The notes below the pieces were generated by a model, which saw nothing but the letters and a program-made list of their open reading frames with translations, was not told the DNA's origin and made no database searches. Source: Opitutia bacterium (lineage in GTDB: Bacteria > Verrucomicrobiota > Verrucomicrobiia > Opitutales > Opitutaceae). Taken from it: a stretch of DNA of 64,000 nt. A program made the translations under genes and the position numbers. The stretch covers positions 124,001 to 188,000 of the forward strand of contig JACPIT010000009.1 in NCBI GenBank assembly GCA_016187945.1, given 5' to 3'. Shown piece after piece: positions 50,981 through 60,477 of this stretch (positions are counted from its first letter, which is position 1; each line of letters begins with the position of its first letter).

Positions 50981-51331
50981 ATGTCCGCTCACGCAGCCAC
51001 CGCTCCCGCCGCCGGCCACCACGAGCCGAGCAAATTCCACACCTACGTCCAGATCGCGATGCTCCTCGGTGTGATCACCGGCATCGAGATCGTGCTCGTC
51101 TATCTCCCGCTCGCCAAATGGTTCGTCGTGGGCGGCCTGGTGTTCTTCTCCGCGGTGAAGTTCCTCTACGTCATTTTCTACTTCATGCACCTGAAGTGGG
51201 ATAAAGTTTTCTGCACGATCCTGTTCTTCATCGGCCTGGTGCTCGCCGGCGGCACGATGTGGGCGCTGCTCCACCTCTTCGGCGCCGAAGCCAGCAAGCC
51301 GCTCAGCTCGATCGTCGGCATGATCCTCTGA
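50981..51331 (+). CDS. coxD: Cytochrome c oxidase subunit IV (CtaF/COX4-prokaryotic)
   Basis: A small 116-residue accessory subunit of the caa3-type oxidase with three membrane spans (about 26-46, 50-73, 82-105). The VKFLYVIFYFMHLKWDK motif, with its Phe-x-His, is the hallmark of prokaryotic subunit IV. It is the last structural gene of coxBACD and is followed by a strong intrinsic terminator. The N-terminal segment is His/Ala-rich and soluble. Confidence 0.9.
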   Translation: MSAHAATAPAAGHHEPSKFHTYVQIAMLLGVITGIEIVLVYLPLAKWFVVGGLVFFSAVKFLYVIFYFMHLKWDKVFCTILFFIGLVLAGGTMWALLHLFGAEASKPLSSIVGMIL

Positions 51332-51362
51332 GGCGGGCGCGAAAATCTTTCCCTTCCACGCG

Positions 51363-51392
51363 AGCCGCGCCTCAACAGCGCGGCTTTTTTAT
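51363..51392 (+). terminator. Intrinsic terminator of the cox structural operon
   Basis: An 8-bp stem AGCCGCGC/GCGCGGCT (51363-51370 and 51378-51385) with a 7-nt loop, followed by a T6 tract (51385-51390) and ATTT. It begins 32 nt after the coxD stop. Confidence 0.88.
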
Positions 51393-51439
51393 TTCCGCAT
51401 TTCCACCGCACATCAACCGGTGCACGCTGCCGGAAAGGC

Positions 51440-52234
51440 ATGATCGACTGGATCCACTGGCATAACGAGCCGTTCCTCATCGGCGGACTCATCTTCCTCG
51501 GCTGGCTTTACGCCATCGCCGCCGGTCCGTTCCGCGAGCGCCTCGCTCCCGCCGGCGCGCCCTACCCGCGCGCGCACGCGATCAAGTTCTACGCCGCGCT
51601 CTTCATCTTCTATTTGGCCGTCGGCTCTCCGCTCGACCAGATGGGCGAACGCTTCCTGCTCAGCGCGCACATGCTGCAGCACCAGCTCATCATTTATCCG
51701 GCCGCGATCCTGTTCCTCCGTGGATTGCCGGACTGGCTCGTCGGCCTCGTCACCGCACGCGAATCGCTCCGCGGCCTCCTGCACGTCCTCACTCATCCGA
51801 TCGTTTGCGGCCTCATCTACGTGATCGTGATGTCCTGCTGGCATTTCCCGTGGGCGTATGATTGGGCGCTCCAAAATCGCGCCGTGCACATCGCCGAGCA
51901 TTTCTCGTTCTTCGGCGCCGCACTTTTCCTGTGGTGGCCGGTCTGCAGTCCGTCGCGCGAGCTCCCGCCGGCCAGCTACGCGTGGCAGATGCTCTACTTC
52001 CTCGGCATCACGATCGGCATGACGCCGGTGTTCGCCTACATCACATTCTCGAGCGACGTCCTTTACCCGACCTACGAATTCGCCCCGCGCCTCTTCGAGC
52101 GACTCGACCCGCACGAAGATCAAGTGCTCGGCGGCGCGATGATGAAGCTCGTCGGCATGTCCGTCATGATGGGCGCGTTCGTCACCGCCTTCTATCGCTG
52201 GTATCAACAAACCGAGCGCGACGGCCGCCGCTGA
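51440..52234 (+). CDS. ctaG: Cytochrome oxidase assembly factor CtaG (caa3 type)
   Basis: A seven-span membrane protein of 264 residues of the caa3_CtaG family, needed for CuB/oxidase assembly in Bacillus-type systems. Family motifs seen are LLSAHMLQHQLIIYPAAILFL (with two conserved His), SCWHFPWAYDWALQNRAVHIAEHFSFFGAALFLWWPV and MTPVFAYITF. His residues in the membrane probably handle copper. It follows the coxD terminator by 48 nt, so it may have its own promoter. The next gene downstream (cysK) converges on it. Confidence 0.88.
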   Translation: MIDWIHWHNEPFLIGGLIFLGWLYAIAAGPFRERLAPAGAPYPRAHAIKFYAALFIFYLAVGSPLDQMGERFLLSAHMLQHQLIIYPAAILFLRGLPDWLVGLVTARESLRGLLHVLTHPIVCGLIYVIVMSCWHFPWAYDWALQNRAVHIAEHFSFFGAALFLWWPVCSPSRELPPASYAWQMLYFLGITIGMTPVFAYITFSSDVLYPTYEFAPRLFERLDPHEDQVLGGAMMKLVGMSVMMGAFVTAFYRWYQQTERDGRR

Positions 52235-52295
52235 TCCGACGTCGGCCGGTGGCAGGAGGGGCGCAGTCTCGCTGCGCCCCTGCACGATCCGCTCG

Positions 52296-53273
52296 TCAGG
52301 CCTTCGCGATCAAATCCTCGACCGAGTCGCTCTCGCTGCTGATGTCCGAGAACAGCCACGTCGAGAGGTAGCGCTCGCTGCTCGACGGGATGATCGCGAC
52401 GATCAGCTTGCCGGCGTTCTCCGGGCGCTTCGCGAGTTGCAGCGCGGCCCACACGGCGGCGCCCGACGAGATGCCGATCGGAATGCCGTCGAGCTGGTTC
52501 ACCTGCTTCGAGATCGGGCCCGAGTCGGTGTCCTTCACGCGGATGACTTCCTCGTAGATCTTCGTGTTGAGCACCTGCGGCACGAAGCCCGCGCCGAGGC
52601 CTTGCAGCTTGTGCGGTCCGGGCGTGCCGCCGGAGAGGACGGGCGACGCGTCGGGCTCGACCGCGACGAGTTTCACGGACGGCTTGCGCTGCTTCAGCAC
52701 TTCGCCGACGCCCGTGATGGTGCCGCCGGTGCCGATGCCGGAGACGACGATGTCGACCTTGCCGTCGGTATCGCGCCAGATTTCCTCGGCGGTCGTGGCG
52801 CGGTGGATCGCGGGATTCGCGGGATTGGCGAATTGCTGGAGAATGACGCTGTTCGGAATCTGCTTTTGCAGCTCCTCGGCCTTCGCGATCGCGCCCTTGA
52901 TGCCCTTGGCGCCCTCGGTAAGCACGAGACGCGCGCCGAGAATTTTCAGGAGCTTGCGGCGCTCGAGGCTCATCGTCTCGGGCATCGTGAGGATCAGCTT
53001 CAGGCCCTTCGCCGCCGCGACGAACGCCAGCGCGATGCCGGTGTTGCCCGACGTCGGCTCGATGAGGACGGTGCTCTGGTCGATCTTCCCGCTCTTCAGC
53101 GCGTCGTCGATCATCGAGAAACCGATGCGGTCCTTGACGCTCGACAGCGGGTTGAAGAACTCGAGTTTGAGCACGACGTCCGCGAGGGCGCCGTGTTCGC
53201 GCGCCGTGCGGTTGAGACGGACGAGCGGGGTGTTGCCGATGGTTTCGGTGATGTCGTTGTGGATTTTGGCCAT
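52296..53273 (-). CDS. cysK: Cysteine synthase (O-acetylserine sulfhydrylase)
   Basis: Forms cysteine from O-acetylserine and sulfide, the end point of the sulfate operon. The 325-residue PLP enzyme has Lys47 in [11 protein letters not shown] (Schiff base), the TSGNTGIAL substrate loop (74-82) and [17 protein letters not shown], the phosphate-binding loop. Length and motifs fit CysK rather than cystathionine beta-synthase. It lies 19 nt after cysA. The C-terminus ends with an acidic Ser-rich segment ([14 protein letters not shown]). Confidence 0.95.
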   Translation of the reverse strand: MAKIHNDITETIGNTPLVRLNRTAREHGALADVVLKLEFFNPLSSVKDRIGFSMIDDALKSGKIDQSTVLIEPTSGNTGIALAFVAAAKGLKLILTMPETMSLERRKLLKILGARLVLTEGAKGIKGAIAKAEELQKQIPNSVILQQFANPANPAIHRATTAEEIWRDTDGKVDIVVSGIGTGGTITGVGEVLKQRKPSVKLVAVEPDASPVLSGGTPGPHKLQGLGAGFVPQVLNTKIYEEVIRVKDTDSGPISKQVNQLDGIPIGISSGAAVWAALQLAKRPENAGKLIVAIIPSSSERYLSTWLFSDISSESDSVEDLIAKA

Positions 53274-53291
53274 GGTCGGGTGGGTTTGAGG

Positions 53292-54338
53292 TTAAATGGT
53301 GAAATCCTCCGCGAACTGCCGTGCGCGCCGCATGCGCAGATGCACGACGGAGCCGGGCGCGAGTTGGAGATCGATGAGGCGCTGGCGCGAAATCTCGCTC
53401 TCGATGAACTCGCCGTCGATCGCCGTGCGCTCGCACATCACACGCGCAACCGGGCCGGCCGAGTGGATGCCGCGCACGACGGCCGGCTCGCCTTCCTCGC
53501 CCGGCGAGTAAGGCACGATCTCGACATCGTGCGGCCGCACGTAGGCGACGCGGCCGCCGTTCTTGCCGAAGGCGTCGGCGCTCTCGAAGCCCTTCGACGG
53601 GAGCGAGAGGCGGTTCACGTTGCCCAAAAATTCGTAGACGAACGGCGAGCGCGGATGATCGTAGACGTCTTGCGGCGTCCCGATCTGCTCGATCTTCGCC
53701 TGGTTCATGATCACGACCTCGTCGGCGATCTCGAGCGCCTCTTCCTGGTCGTGCGTGACGAAGATCGTCGTCAGGTGCACCTCCTCGTGGAACTGCCGCA
53801 GCCAGCGGCGCAGCTCCTTGCGCACCTTCGCGTCGAGCGCGCCGAACGGTTCGTCGAGCAGCAGCACCTTCGGCTCGACCGCGAGCGCGCGCGCCAGCGC
53901 CACACGCTGACGCTGACCGCCCGAGAGCTGCGCCGGCAACCGGTCGCCGTAGCTCTCGAGTTGCACGAGCTTCAACAAGCTCAACACGCGATCGCGAATC
54001 TCGGCCTTGCTCGGACGATTCTTCCGCCGCACGCGCAGGCCGAACGCGATATTGTCGAACACCGTCATGTGCCGGAACAGCGCGTAATGCTGGAACACGA
54101 AGCCCACGCGCCGCTCGCCCACCGGCACGCCGGTGACCTCGCTGCCGTGAAACAGGATCTGCCCCGAACCGGCGTCGGCGAACTCGAGGCCGGCGATGAT
54201 GCGCAGGAGCGTGGTCTTGCCCGAGCCGGACGGCCCGAGCAGCGCCGTGAGGCGGCCCGTCGGCACCTTCAGGCTGATGTCGTCGAGCGCCGTGTAGGCG
54301 CCGAACGTTTTGCGGATGCGGTGGACTTCGACGCTCAT
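53292..54338 (-). CDS. cysA: Sulfate/thiosulfate ABC transporter ATPase
   Basis: The ATP-hydrolysing subunit of the sulfate importer. The 348-residue protein has Walker A GPSGSGKT (35-42), the Q-loop in FVFQHYALF, the signature LSGGQRQRV (138-146) and Walker B LLLDEP (159-164). A C-terminal TOBE domain (about 270-345) follows, as in CysA. It overlaps cysW by 4 nt (ATGA). It is upstream of cysK, so uptake and fixation are co-expressed. Confidence 0.95.
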   Translation of the reverse strand: MSVEVHRIRKTFGAYTALDDISLKVPTGRLTALLGPSGSGKTTLLRIIAGLEFADAGSGQILFHGSEVTGVPVGERRVGFVFQHYALFRHMTVFDNIAFGLRVRRKNRPSKAEIRDRVLSLLKLVQLESYGDRLPAQLSGGQRQRVALARALAVEPKVLLLDEPFGALDAKVRKELRRWLRQFHEEVHLTTIFVTHDQEEALEIADEVVIMNQAKIEQIGTPQDVYDHPRSPFVYEFLGNVNRLSLPSKGFESADAFGKNGGRVAYVRPHDVEIVPYSPGEEGEPAVVRGIHSAGPVARVMCERTAIDGEFIESEISRQRLIDLQLAPGSVVHLRMRRARQFAEDFTI

Positions 54339-55213
54339 TCGGAAACAGGGACGGCACGTTCCGCGCGCCACTCGATCACGCTCTTCAGGATGAGCGTGAC
54401 CAGCGCAAGGATCGCGAGCAACGACGCCACGGCGAACGCCGCGACGAAGTTGTATTCGTTGTAGAGAATCTCCACGTGCAGCGGCATCGTGTTCGTCTCG
54501 CCGCGAATGTGGCCGGAGACGACCGACACGGCGCCGAATTCGCCCATCGCGCGGGCGTTGCAGAGAACGACGCCGTAGAACAGGCCCCACTTGATGTTCG
54601 GCAGTGTCACGCGCCAGAACGTCTGCCAGCCGCTTGCGCCGAGCGTGACGGCGGCCAGTTCCTCGTCGCTCCCCTGCGCCTGCATCAGCGGGATCAGCTC
54701 GCGCGCAACGAACGGGAACGTGACGAACGTCGTCGCGAGCACGATGCCCGGCACCGCGAAGACGATCTGAAGGTTGTGTTCCTGCAGCCACGGCCCGAGC
54801 CAGCCGTGCGCGCCGAACATCAGCACGTAGATCAAACCGGAAATCACCGGCGAAACCGCGAACGGCAAATCGATGAGCGTGATGAGCAGACTCTTTCCGC
54901 GGAAATGAAACTTCGCGATCGCCCAAGCCGCCGCGACGCCGAACACGAGATTGCACGGCACCGCGATCGCGGCAGTCGTGAGCGTGAGCGCGATCGCGGA
55001 GCGGGCGTCGGTGTCGGCGAACGACTTGAAATACGCGCCGACGCCCTTGCGCAACGCCTCGGTGAACACCGCCGCGAGCGGCACGACGAGGAACAAGGCG
55101 AGAAACGCGAATGCGACGCCCAGCAGCGTCCACTTCAGCCAGACTGGTTCGTGCTGGCTGCGGGCCGCGGAGCCGGCGTGGCGCGCGGGAGACAGGGTGG
55201 TAGCGCCAGCCAT
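54335..55213 (-). CDS. cysW: Sulfate/thiosulfate ABC transporter permease CysW
   Basis: One of the two inner-membrane permeases. The 292-residue protein has six spans and the permease signature [24 protein letters not shown] (EAA-type loop). [28 protein letters not shown] matches the CysW end. The start [10 protein letters not shown] at 55213 shares one base with the cysT stop (TAATG). Upstream MEQLEE would read into cysT and is unlikely. Confidence 0.93.
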   Translation of the reverse strand: MAGATTLSPARHAGSAARSQHEPVWLKWTLLGVAFAFLALFLVVPLAAVFTEALRKGVGAYFKSFADTDARSAIALTLTTAAIAVPCNLVFGVAAAWAIAKFHFRGKSLLITLIDLPFAVSPVISGLIYVLMFGAHGWLGPWLQEHNLQIVFAVPGIVLATTFVTFPFVARELIPLMQAQGSDEELAAVTLGASGWQTFWRVTLPNIKWGLFYGVVLCNARAMGEFGAVSVVSGHIRGETNTMPLHVEILYNEYNFVAAFAVASLLAILALVTLILKSVIEWRAERAVPVSE

Positions 55214-56061
55214 TACTCGCGGTTCCTCCAGTTGCTCCATTTCTGAAGCGTGTTGATGAGCAGCAGCAGCCCAAACGACGCCACGAGCATCACGACCGCG
55301 AGCGCAGTGGCGCCGCGGTAGTCGTATTGCTCGAGCTTCGTGACGATGAGCAGCGGCGTGATTTCCGTGCGACCGGGCATGTTGCCCGAGATGAAGACGA
55401 CGGAGCCGTATTCGCCGAGCGCGCGCGCGAACGCCAGCGCGAAGCCCGTGAGCAGCGCCGGCAACAACTGCGGCAACACGACGCGCCGCAGCGTTTGCAG
55501 GCGCGTCGCGCCGAGGCTCGCGGACGCCTCCTCAAGTTCCGGTTCGAGATTCTCGATCACGGGCTGGAGCGTGCGCACGACGAACGGCAGGCCGACGAAC
55601 GTGAGCGCGACGAGCACGCCGAGCTCGGTGAACGCGACCTTGATGCCGTAGGGTTTCAGCAGGCTGCCGATCCAGCCGTTCGGCGCGTAGATCGCCGCGA
55701 GCGCGATGCCGGCCACCGCGGTCGGCAGCGCGAACGGCAGATCGACGAGCGCGTCGACGATGCGCTTGCCCGGAAACGTGTAGCGCGCCAGCACCCACGC
55801 GACGATGAGGCCGAAGAACGCATTGATCGCGCCGGCGAGCAGCGAGCCGCCGAAACTCAGGCGATACGACGCGAGCACGCGCGGCGCCGTGATCGTCTGC
55901 CAGAAGTCCGCCCAATCCATCCCCGCCGTCCGCACGAACGTCGCCGAGAGCGGCACGAGCACGATCAAGCTCAGGTAAACGAGCGTGAACCCGAGCGAGA
56001 GCCCGAAGCCGGGCAGCACGCGGCGAGGAACGATTTTGGCAGTGGCGATGGCGGTGGACAC
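55213..56061 (-). CDS. cysT: Sulfate/thiosulfate ABC transporter permease CysT (CysU)
   Basis: The partner permease of CysW. A 282-residue six-span protein with [16 protein letters not shown], the EAA-type loop [23 protein letters not shown], and the C-terminal [25 protein letters not shown] signature. It lies 9 nt after sbp. The N-terminal cytosolic segment is short, as in other CysT proteins. Confidence 0.93.
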   Translation of the reverse strand: MSTAIATAKIVPRRVLPGFGLSLGFTLVYLSLIVLVPLSATFVRTAGMDWADFWQTITAPRVLASYRLSFGGSLLAGAINAFFGLIVAWVLARYTFPGKRIVDALVDLPFALPTAVAGIALAAIYAPNGWIGSLLKPYGIKVAFTELGVLVALTFVGLPFVVRTLQPVIENLEPELEEASASLGATRLQTLRRVVLPQLLPALLTGFALAFARALGEYGSVVFISGNMPGRTEITPLLIVTKLEQYDYRGATALAVVMLVASFGLLLLINTLQKWSNWRNRE

Positions 56062-56070
56062 GCGGGGTAG

Positions 56071-57066
56071 TTAGAACTTGTAGATCTGGTCGAAGACGCC
56101 GCCGTCGGCGAAGTGCGTTTTCTGCGTCTTGCTCCAGCCGCCGAATTCTTCGTCGATCGTCACGAGTTTCAAGGCCGGGAACTGTCCCGCGTATTTTTGC
56201 GCGATCGTTTCACTGCGCGGGCGGTAGAAGTTGCGCGCGATGATCTCCTGCGCTTCGTCGGAGTAGAGATACTCGAGGTAGGCCTTCGCGACTTCGAGCG
56301 TGCCTTTCTTCTTCACGACCTTGTCGACCCAGGTGACGTTCGGCTCGGCGAGGATGCTGATCGACGGCACGACGATCTCGAACGCATTTTCGCCGAACTC
56401 CTTTCGCGCGAAGAACGCCTCGTTCTCCCACGCGAGCAGGACGTCGCCGATCTCGCGCTGCACGAAGGTCGTCGTCGAGCCGCGCGCGCCGCTGTCGAGC
56501 ACAGGCACGTTCTTGAAGAGCTTCGCGAGGAAATCCTTCGCCGCGTCGTCGCTGCCGAGCTTGTGTTTCGCGTAGGCCCAGGCGGCGAGGTAGTTCCAGC
56601 GCGCACCGCCGGAGGTCTTGGGATTCGGCGTGATGACGCTGACGTCCTTCTTCACGAGGTCGTCCCAGTCCTTGATGCCCTTCGGATTTCCTTTGCGCAC
56701 GAGGAAGACGATCGTGCTCGTGTAGGGCGCGGAATTTTGCGGCAGGCGGTTTTTCCAGTCGGCCGGGACGAGCTTCCCGATCGCGTGGAGCGCGTCGATG
56801 TCCGCGGCGAGCGCGAGCGTGACGACGTCGGCCGGCAAACCGTCGATGACGGCGCGCGCCTGCTTGCCGGAGCCGCCGTGCGATTGCTTCACGGTCACGG
56901 TGTCGCCGGTCTTCGCCTTCCAATGGGCGGCGAAGGCCTGGTTGTATTCGACGTAGAACTCGCGCGTCGGATCGTAGGACGCGTTGAGCAGCTCGATGGA
57001 TTTCGCGGAAGCGAGCGCCGCCGAGGTGGCGAGCGTCGCGAGAAGGAGGAGAGATTTGAAATTCAT
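56071..57066 (-). CDS. sbp: Periplasmic sulfate-binding protein
   Basis: Captures sulfate or thiosulfate in the periplasm for CysTWA. The 331-residue precursor has a signal peptide (1-21, ASA). The mature start [23 protein letters not shown] is the Sbp/CysP signature. [27 protein letters not shown] carries the anion-binding Ser/Gly segment, and [19 protein letters not shown] the second. The start is the ATG at 57066. It is upstream of the permeases and downstream of the porin gene by 28 nt. Confidence 0.95.
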   Translation of the reverse strand: MNFKSLLLLATLATSAALASAKSIELLNASYDPTREFYVEYNQAFAAHWKAKTGDTVTVKQSHGGSGKQARAVIDGLPADVVTLALAADIDALHAIGKLVPADWKNRLPQNSAPYTSTIVFLVRKGNPKGIKDWDDLVKKDVSVITPNPKTSGGARWNYLAAWAYAKHKLGSDDAAKDFLAKLFKNVPVLDSGARGSTTTFVQREIGDVLLAWENEAFFARKEFGENAFEIVVPSISILAEPNVTWVDKVVKKKGTLEVAKAYLEYLYSDEAQEIIARNFYRPRSETIAQKYAGQFPALKLVTIDEEFGGWSKTQKTHFADGGVFDQIYKF

Positions 57067-57094
57067 GACGTGTGTCGGGTGGCGCGAGGCGCGA

Positions 57095-58480
57095 TCAGAA
57101 GCCGAGTTGGAAACGAGCGATGAACGCTTTCTCGTTCTGGCGGAGAACGGGCGCGGTGGAAACCGACGGCGCACCGGCGTTGAAGCCGAAGTCCGTCTGG
57201 TAGTAGTCGAGTTTCAGCACGACGGCTTTGCTCAGATACCAGTTCAGGCCGACACCGACCGAGGTGGCTTGGTTCGCATTGGAAGCGGGCGAGGCGAACA
57301 GCGGGAACACTGCGTCGTCGATGTCGACGCGAGCGACGCGTGCGGCGACTTCAAACGCGCCCCACGTGCCGGCGCCGGAGTCGAAGTTCGAGCGCGGCAC
57401 GACGCCAGAGTAGCTCGAGTCCTCGCCGGTCAACACGTAACCCGCGGCGAGCTGCCAGGCTTTGTTCTGCAACTCGGCCTTCGCACCGGTCGCGTTCGGG
57501 CGGAGGTTCACTGTGGAAACGACGTATTCGCCGAGGAGACCGAAGGAGCCGTTGCGGTAGTCGAGCTGCGGCGAGACGCGCCAGTTCAGGCCGTCGGCGA
57601 CGACGCTGGAGGTGTAGGAGAAGAACGTTTGCTGGCCGTCGGTGCGGTAGCCGGACGGGCGACCCGACGCGGTCTTTTCCCGGCCGATGTTGCCGGCGAG
57701 ACCGAACGTGAGGCCTTGCAGCGGCGAGTTCACGTCGTCGCGGAACGGCGCGAACGTCACGCGCGCGACGAAATCTTTTTCGTTGTCGAAGTCGGTATTC
57801 GTCGAACTTGCGGCATCGGCGACGCCGTTGAACACGCCGACGGCGTAGCTCACGCGGCTCGCCGCGAGATCACCCCAGGCTTGGATGCCGAGGTCACGGT
57901 TCGGGACGAGATTGCTGACGATCGAGCGTTCGTTGAAAAAGGTCCACGAGTCCGACTGGAACTGCTCGAGTCCGACCGGCGATTTGAATTTGCCGACGCG
58001 GAACTGCAGGCCTTTCGAGAGCGCGACGTTCAGGTTCGCGTCGAGGATGCTCACGCTGCTGCCGCCGAACTCGCTCACGAGTTGGAAGGAGTAGTTTTTC
58101 GCGAACTGGCTCTCGGTGATCAGACGCGCGCGGCGGAGGACGAATGCGTTGTTCGTCACGCCGGCGCCGTCGTCGAAGAACGTGCGCGAGTCGAGCTGCA
58201 CGAGCCCGCGGACGCGGAGCGAGTTCGCGCCGTCGGCTGACGCGAACGTGACGCCTTTGTCGTTCACCGTGATTTTCGGCGTCGAGGGCGCGGCCGCGGC
58301 GGCGGCTTCGTCTTTGAGCTCTTGTTTGCGTTCGAGCACGAGCAGTTTCTGTTCGAGAGCGCGGATTTGGTCGCGCAGGGCGTGGATGTCGGTGTCGTCA
58401 GCGCCGCGAGCGGCGGAAAACGCGAGCGGCAGCGCGAGCAAGGCGCGCGCGAGCGGGCGGAAGTTGGAGGAGTTCCTCAT
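57095..58480 (-). CDS. Anion-selective outer-membrane porin (OprO/OprP type)
   Basis: A 461-residue porin. Signal peptide about 1-26 ([12 protein letters not shown]); a short coiled coil (about 32-57, with [19 protein letters not shown]) that trimeric porins use; then a barrel starting at [14 protein letters not shown]. The end FIARFQLGF is the outer-membrane insertion signature. The fold is that of phosphate-selective porins O/P, whose Lys/Arg-lined pores admit small anions. Placed between a DUF2292 gene and sbp, it probably admits sulfate (inference). It would be the outer-membrane entry of the operon. Confidence 0.87.
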   Translation of the reverse strand: MRNSSNFRPLARALLALPLAFSAARGADDTDIHALRDQIRALEQKLLVLERKQELKDEAAAAAAPSTPKITVNDKGVTFASADGANSLRVRGLVQLDSRTFFDDGAGVTNNAFVLRRARLITESQFAKNYSFQLVSEFGGSSVSILDANLNVALSKGLQFRVGKFKSPVGLEQFQSDSWTFFNERSIVSNLVPNRDLGIQAWGDLAASRVSYAVGVFNGVADAASSTNTDFDNEKDFVARVTFAPFRDDVNSPLQGLTFGLAGNIGREKTASGRPSGYRTDGQQTFFSYTSSVVADGLNWRVSPQLDYRNGSFGLLGEYVVSTVNLRPNATGAKAELQNKAWQLAAGYVLTGEDSSYSGVVPRSNFDSGAGTWGAFEVAARVARVDIDDAVFPLFASPASNANQATSVGVGLNWYLSKAVVLKLDYYQTDFGFNAGAPSVSTAPVLRQNEKAFIARFQLGF

Positions 58481-58594
58481 GGAGCGGGCAGGTCGGTGTT
58501 TTCATGGGAACTTCCCGTGGTCGGGTCAGTGCGCGGTGTGGAGCGAGCGGTTGAGTGTCAGGTGCCGCCGCGAGTGCGGTGGGCAGAAATTGTT

Positions 58595-58792
58595 TCAGGA
58601 CGTGCGTGGCGCGGCCTCGGCGCCGGCGCCGGAAGGCAGGCGCGTTTTTTCGGTGCGCTCGATCTGCGTGACGCGGCCGTCGTGGACGACGAGCTGCACG
58701 ACGCCGTAGCGGAGCGATTCGACTTTCTCCTGCACGAGGCGCAGCCAGTCGGGCGCGTTGTCGGCTGCGGAAGCGGCGGTGTGCGCGTTCAT
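58595..58792 (-). CDS. YezD/DUF2292-type small protein
   Basis: A 65-residue peptide whose core WLRLVQEKVESLRYGVVQLVVHDGRVTQIERTEKTR matches DUF2292 (B. subtilis YezD), described mostly next to sulfur assimilation genes. It has no signal or membrane span. Its start overlaps the Rrf2 regulator stop by 4 nt (ATGA), and the porin gene follows 114 nt on. Position and family suggest a regulatory or adaptor role in sulfur metabolism, but no activity is known. Confidence 0.82.
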   Translation of the reverse strand: MNAHTAASAADNAPDWLRLVQEKVESLRYGVVQLVVHDGRVTQIERTEKTRLPSGAGAEAAPRTS

Positions 58793-59364
58793 ATCGCGTA
58801 ATCTCCTAAAAGTTCGTGCATCACGCCCTCGGCGGGACTGAGGCGCGGTTTCTGGTTTTTGCCGCGAGAGGTCGCCGCGGCGCGCGGCGGCACGACCGGC
58901 TCGCTGAATGGCAGCGGCAGGCCGTCGCGGACCATCTTGCGCGTGGTCACGTCGACGACGTCGGCGAGCGTGTAGCGGTCGAGGATGTTTGCGATGGCGT
59001 TGCGCACATCGAGCATGAGCATCCGCAAGCCGCAGTGCGCCTCGTCCGGACAGTTGCACGGCTCGTAAGCCGTCTGGCTGACACAGCCGATCGGCGCGAG
59101 CGGGCCGTCGATCAGCCGAACGATCTGGCCGATGCGGATTTCGGCGGCGGGCTTGGCCAGACGATAGCCGCCGAGTTTGCCACGCACGGCTTCGACGTAG
59201 CCGGCCTCGCGGAGCTGTTGCATCACCTGCTCGAGAAACTTGATCGGCAGATCCTCGGCCTTCGCCAGCTCCGACACGCGCAGCAACGACCGGCCGACCT
59301 TGGCGGCGATGCCGAGGTTGATGAGCGAGCGGAGGGCGTATTCGCCGCGTTTGGAGAGCTTCAT
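58789..59364 (-). CDS. Rrf2-family transcriptional regulator of the sulfate operon
   Basis: A 191-residue repressor/activator of the Rrf2 family (IscR, CymR, NsrR). The winged helix is LRVSELAKAEDLPIKFLEQVMQQLREAGYVEAVRGKLGGYRL (in segments, 28-70). Four cysteines at 94, 103, 105 and 111 (IGCVSQTAYEPCNCPDEAHC) could bind an Fe-S cluster or act as thiol sensors. A basic 30-residue tail precedes the end. As the first gene of the sulfate and cysteine operon it probably controls it in response to cysteine or Fe-S status, like CymR or IscR (inference). Confidence 0.9.
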   Translation of the reverse strand: MKLSKRGEYALRSLINLGIAAKVGRSLLRVSELAKAEDLPIKFLEQVMQQLREAGYVEAVRGKLGGYRLAKPAAEIRIGQIVRLIDGPLAPIGCVSQTAYEPCNCPDEAHCGLRMLMLDVRNAIANILDRYTLADVVDVTTRKMVRDGLPLPFSEPVVPPRAAATSRGKNQKPRLSPAEGVMHELLGDYAI

Positions 59365-59382
59365 GTGAGCAGATCGACTTAA

Positions 59383-59412
59383 ACTACATTGATTCAGTGG
59401 GAATTAAATCAA
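59383..59412 (-). promoter_or_regulatory. Palindromic operator/promoter candidate upstream of the Rrf2 gene
   Basis: In an AT-rich 95-nt leader, TTGATT (59389-59394) and AATCAA (59407-59412) form a perfect inverted repeat spanning 24 bp. On the minus strand TTGATT could be a -35, with TGTAGT (59388-59383) as a -10 18 nt away. The overlap of a symmetrical element with the promoter suggests autoregulation by Rrf2. Confidence 0.45.
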
Positions 59413-59458
59413 CCACAATATCAGCAGCTTGGGCGTCATAACGCCATCCGATCAATTC

Positions 59459-60238
59459 CTAGAGCCGCACCCGGAGTCCGTCGTAGGCGAGCTTCACGCC
59501 GATCGGCAACGTCGCCTCGAAGGGCCCGTGGTCGATCGCGTGGGTGAGGTGCGTGAGGTAGTTGAGCGGCGCGCCGATCTCGCCCGCGGCGGCACAGGCT
59601 TCCTCGATGTTCATGTGCGTCGGATGTGGCGCGGGGCGCAGACCGTCGAGCACGACCACGTCCGCGCCTTTGGCGAGCGCGACGGCCTCGCGCGGGAGGC
59701 GTTTGCAGTCGTTGTAGTAGACGAATTTTTTGCCCGACGCCTTCTCCTCGAAGACGAGGCCGAGCGTGTTCACGCCGCCGTGCGGCAACAGCGTGGAGCG
59801 GATCGTGCCTTGCGGAAACTCGAGCGCGGGCGGCATCTCCAGCAACTTGAACGCCGCGTAGCCGCGCGACACCGGGCGTTCCGCGATCGCGTAAGGGAAG
59901 ATCGACAACACGCGCGACATGCCCTCGTCGGTCGTATAGACGGTCAGCGCCTCGCCACCGATCAAGTCGCAGAACCGCCGCAGATCGTCCATGCCCGTGA
60001 TGTGGTCCGCGTGGCCGTGCGTCAGGATGAACACGTCGAGCTGCGTGATCTTCTCGCGCACGCATTGGAGCCGGAACTCCGGCGTCGCGTCCACCTGCAC
60101 GTGCAGGTCACCCATCGTGACATGGATGCTCGAACGCGTGCGGTGATTGCGCGGATCGGGCGAGGTGCACACGGCGCAATCGCACGCGATCATCGGCACT
60201 CCCTGCGACGTGCCCGTGCCGAGAAAAACGACTTCCAT
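59459..60238 (-). CDS. PhnP-like metallo-beta-lactamase-fold hydrolase
   Basis: A 259-residue cytosolic hydrolase. The metal motif THGHADH (residues 73-79, HxHxDH) and a later LLPHGGVNTLG and TPHLTHAIDH-like His provide the two-zinc centre. The N-terminal FLGTGTSQGVPMIACDCAVCTSPDPRNHRTRSS with its Cys-rich loop is characteristic of PhnP/phosphodiesterase-like MBL enzymes. Typical activities are 1,2-cyclic or phosphodiester hydrolysis, but there is no phosphonate gene nearby, so the substrate is unassigned. The start MEVVFLGTG is preferred over an upstream ATG. Confidence 0.87.
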   Translation of the reverse strand: MEVVFLGTGTSQGVPMIACDCAVCTSPDPRNHRTRSSIHVTMGDLHVQVDATPEFRLQCVREKITQLDVFILTHGHADHITGMDDLRRFCDLIGGEALTVYTTDEGMSRVLSIFPYAIAERPVSRGYAAFKLLEMPPALEFPQGTIRSTLLPHGGVNTLGLVFEEKASGKKFVYYNDCKRLPREAVALAKGADVVVLDGLRPAPHPTHMNIEEACAAAGEIGAPLNYLTHLTHAIDHGPFEATLPIGVKLAYDGLRVRL

Positions 60239-60328
60239 GTTCACGACGAAAGACGAAACCGCGATCCACCGCCAGCCCGCTTCGTCATCCTGCATGCATC
60301 ACAAATTATCGCGAGCGGCTCCGAGGTG

Positions 60329-60407
60329 GTCGTCGCCGTCCCTGGCGACGACGCGAACATCGTCAAGGGCAGCGCACGCTGAAGGCGCCGCTGGGGACAG
60401 CGGCGCC
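60329..60407. repeat. GGTGG-type compound palindrome, family H
   Basis: GTCGTCGCC/GGCGACGAC (60329-60337 and 60344-60352), preceded by GGTG, followed 32 nt later by GGCGCCGCTG/CAGCGGCGCC (60384-60393 and 60398-60407). The same second half (GGCGCC...CCCACCCACGC) recurs at 63640-63672. It lies between two minus-strand genes. Confidence 0.75.
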
Positions 60408-60477
60408 CACCCACGCTACCGTGCGAAACGTCGGCACAGCTTTTCAGCGATTCACAAGAGTGCTTGGTGGATGGAGG

